Source of the DNA: Pigmentiphaga litoralis
GTDB lineage: Bacteria > Pseudomonadota > Gammaproteobacteria > Burkholderiales > Burkholderiaceae_B
Assembly: GCF_013408655.1 (NCBI RefSeq)
Contig: NZ_JACCBP010000001.1
Location: 2,604,001 to 2,668,000 of the forward strand
Length of the DNA: 64,000 nucleotides
Reading direction: 5' to 3'
The position numbers and the translations under genes were made by a program. Below the pieces are notes generated by a model. The model was not told the origin of the DNA and searched no databases. It saw only the letters and a list, made by a program, of their open reading frames with translations. Positions 62,071 to 64,000 of the stretch are shown one piece after another (positions within the stretch are counted from its first letter, which is position 1; each line of letters starts with the position of its first letter).

Positions 62071-64000
62071 GCATCTCCGCCAATTTCATCAAACGGCCCA
62101 TCGGCACGTCGCTGCTGGCCATCGCCATCCTGCTGGTCGGCATCGCCACGTGGCCCCTGTTGCCCGTGGCCCCTTTGCCGCAGGTGGATTTTCCGACCAT
62201 CCAGGTCACGGCCAACCTGCCGGGCGCAAGTCCGGAGACCATGGCGTCCAATGTTGCGCAGCCGCTGGAACGGCAGTTTTCGCTGATCGCGGGCCTGGCC
62301 CAGATGACGTCCAACAGCGCGACCGGCAACACGCAGATCACCCTGCAGTTCGACCTGAACCGCAGCATCGACGCGGCCGCGCTGGATGTGCAGGCGGCCA
62401 TCAACGCGTCCACCGGCCAGTTGCCGGCCAACCTGCCCAGCCCGCCCACGTTCCGCAAGGTGAACCCGGCCGATGCGCCCATGCTGGTGCTGGCCGTGCA
62501 GTCCGACGTGCTGCCCATGATCCAGGTCAACGATTACGCCGACAACATCCTGGCGCAGCAGATCTCGCAGATCTCCGGCGTGGGCCTTGTCAACATCGGC
62601 GGGCAGCAAAAGCCGGCGGTGCGCATCCAGATCGACCCGTCCAAGATCGCCACGCTGGGCATCAGCCTGGAAGACATCCGCGGCGTGATCGCGACCACCT
62701 CCGTCAATCAGCCCAAGGGCACCATCGACGGTCCGAACCAGGCCTTCACCACCTACACCAATGACCAGCTGTTGAGCGCCGCACCGTGGAACGACATGGT
62801 GCTGTCCTACAAGAACGGCGCGCCGATCCGGGTGAGGGACATCGGCGTCGCGGTGGACGCGGCCGAAAACGCCAAGATCGCCGGCTGGACCTATGCCGGC
62901 AAGGCCGCGCCCGCCGGCAACACGCTGCTCAATGGCCGGTCCATCGTGCTGACCATTACCAAGCAGCCCGGGGCCAACGTGATCGACACCGTGGACCGGA
63001 TCAAGGCGGCCCTGCCCCGCCTGCAGGCGTCGATTCCGCCCACGGTCCAGGTCAACACCATCGTCGACCGCACGCAGACCATTCGCGCGTCGGTGTTCGA
63101 AGTCGAGATGACGCTGATCCTGACCATCGCGCTGGTCGTCATGATCATCTTCATGTTCCTGCGCAACGTCGCCGCCACCATCATCCCGTGCCTGACCGTG
63201 CCGCTTGCCATCATGGGCACGGCCGCGGTCATGTATGTGGTGGGCTACAGCCTGGACAACCTGTCGTTGATGGCGCTGACGATTGCGGTCGGCTTCGTGG
63301 TGGACGACGCCATCGTCATGCTTGAAAACATCTATCGGCACATCGAAGACGGCATGTCGCCGATGGAAGCGGCCTACAAAGGCGCCGGTGAAATCGGCTT
63401 CACCATTGTGTCCATCTCGGTGTCGCTGGTGGCGGTGTTCATTCCGCTGCTGCTGATGGGCGGGATCGTGGGCCGGCTGCTGCGCGAATTTGCCGTCACG
63501 GTCACGATCACGGTGGCCGTGTCGGTGGTCATTTCGTTGACACTGACACCCATGCTCTGCTCGCGCTACCTGCGCAACACCCACGGCGACCGGCACGGCA
63601 AGCTGTACTACCTGTTCGAACGCGGCTTCGACCGCCTGCTCAATGGCTACAAGCGGGGCCTGCATGTCGTGCTGCGCCACCAGTTCCTGACGCTGATGGG
63701 CTTTCTGGTGACGGTGGCCGCCACCGTGGCGCTGTTCATCATCATCCCGAAGGGCTTTTTCCCGCAGCAGGATACGGGCTTCATTTTCGGCTTTGCCGAG
63801 TCGGCGCAAGACTCGTCATCCGCCGCCATGAACCGGCGCATGCTGAAACTGGCGGACGTCATCCGCGAAGACCCCGACGTCGCCAGCTTCGGCATGAACA
63901 GCAGCGCATCGACCTACAACACGGGCAACTTCCAGATCGGCCTGCGTCCCAAGGCCGATGGCCGCACCGCCAGCGCCGACGAGGTCATTCGCCGCCTGCG
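62067..64000 (+). CDS. RND efflux pump, MdtB/MuxB-like (3' end outside window)
   Basis: The frame runs open from the ATG to the window edge, about 644 residues. It starts MSISANFIKRPIGTSLLAIA and continues LPLLPVAPLPQVDFPTIQV-like sequence (WPLLPVAPLPQVDFPTIQVT). The proton-relay DD is in ALTIAVGFVVDDAIVMLENI (TM4), and the large-loop hydrophobic segment LFIIIPKGFFPQQDTGF follows. This is the MdtB/MuxB branch, whose members usually work as heteromultimers with a second RND subunit encoded next (MdtC/MuxC); that gene would lie just beyond the window. Together with the preceding adaptor and channel it forms a tripartite exporter. Confidence 0.93.
   Translation, partial: MSISANFIKRPIGTSLLAIAILLVGIATWPLLPVAPLPQVDFPTIQVTANLPGASPETMASNVAQPLERQFSLIAGLAQMTSNSATGNTQITLQFDLNRSIDAAALDVQAAINASTGQLPANLPSPPTFRKVNPADAPMLVLAVQSDVLPMIQVNDYADNILAQQISQISGVGLVNIGGQQKPAVRIQIDPSKIATLGISLEDIRGVIATTSVNQPKGTIDGPNQAFTTYTNDQLLSAAPWNDMVLSYKNGAPIRVRDIGVAVDAAENAKIAGWTYAGKAAPAGNTLLNGRSIVLTITKQPGANVIDTVDRIKAALPRLQASIPPTVQVNTIVDRTQTIRASVFEVEMTLILTIALVVMIIFMFLRNVAATIIPCLTVPLAIMGTAAVMYVVGYSLDNLSLMALTIAVGFVVDDAIVMLENIYRHIEDGMSPMEAAYKGAGEIGFTIVSISVSLVAVFIPLLLMGGIVGRLLREFAVTVTITVAVSVVISLTLTPMLCSRYLRNTHGDRHGKLYYLFERGFDRLLNGYKRGLHVVLRHQFLTLMGFLVTVAATVALFIIIPKGFFPQQDTGFIFGFAESAQDSSSAAMNRRMLKLADVIREDPDVASFGMNSSASTYNTGNFQIGLRPKADGRTASADEVIRRL

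Noticed and set aside
61869..63809. A 646-codon minus-strand frame opposite the second RND operon
   Set aside because: Shadow of the adaptor and pump genes, whose motifs are clear on the plus strand.

Overview
This window looks like a chromosomal segment of a high-GC betaproteobacterium of the order Burkholderiales, most likely family Alcaligenaceae (Bordetella/Achromobacter/Pigmentiphaga-like). The main reason is five separate genes for Bug-type (tripartite tricarboxylate, TTT) periplasmic receptors in 64 kb, an expansion typical of that group. Codon use is uniformly GC-rich, and genes are tightly packed with many ATGA/GTGA overlaps. I see no rRNA, tRNA, CRISPR array, insertion sequence, prophage or integrase. 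The species assignment is inference.

Layout. 0-4.2 kb: tail of an FAD monooxygenase coupled to a Bug gene, then a GntR/FCD regulator divergent from a Bug gene and an N-formylglutamate-amidohydrolase-like gene, with a perfect 15-bp inverted repeat between them. 4.2-12.7 kb: one giant gene for a cyclic beta-1,2-glucan synthase (NdvB/ChvB type), followed by a tiny lysine-rich protein. 13.2-16.1 kb: a tannase/feruloyl-esterase-family lipoprotein and a Bug gene. 16.4-22.4 kb: an efflux operon (NodT outer-membrane factor, adaptor, RND pump). 22.6-26.6 kb: an MscS-type channel and a GT9-like glycosyltransferase carrying two in-frame tandem repeats.

26.5-36 kb: chemotaxis transducer; a three-gene operon with overlapping starts (lipid kinase, metallophosphoesterase, PAP2 phosphatase); small stress-type proteins; a PIG-L-like protein with an altered metal motif; and a hybrid sensor kinase. 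36-42.2 kb: M20 peptidase, MFS transporter, polyphosphate:AMP phosphotransferase and class II fumarase. 42.2-49.5 kb: a candidate catabolic regulon with an FAD monooxygenase and a VOC protein divergent from a complete five-gene Liv-type ABC importer, closed by a TetR regulator. The same TTATC-N4-GATAA palindrome occurs at both divergent starts and, degenerate, upstream of tetR. 49.5-52.8 kb: MarR plus DHA2 drug exporter, an SDR without its usual catalytic Tyr/Lys, and a DOPA-dioxygenase-like protein.

52.9-59.3 kb: small-molecule uptake and catabolism loci, with a Bug gene joined to an opine-dehydrogenase-like gene, then a LysR regulator, an L-asparaginase, and a Bug gene joined to an enolase-superfamily enzyme. 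59.4-64 kb: a second efflux operon (NodT factor, adaptor, MdtB/MuxB-like RND pump running off the end), preceded by a palindrome resembling heavy-metal response-regulator boxes. The overall theme is nutrient scavenging (Bug and Liv receptors each tied to one or two enzymes), envelope maintenance and efflux. Functions are assigned from motifs and gene context only; no database search was possible.
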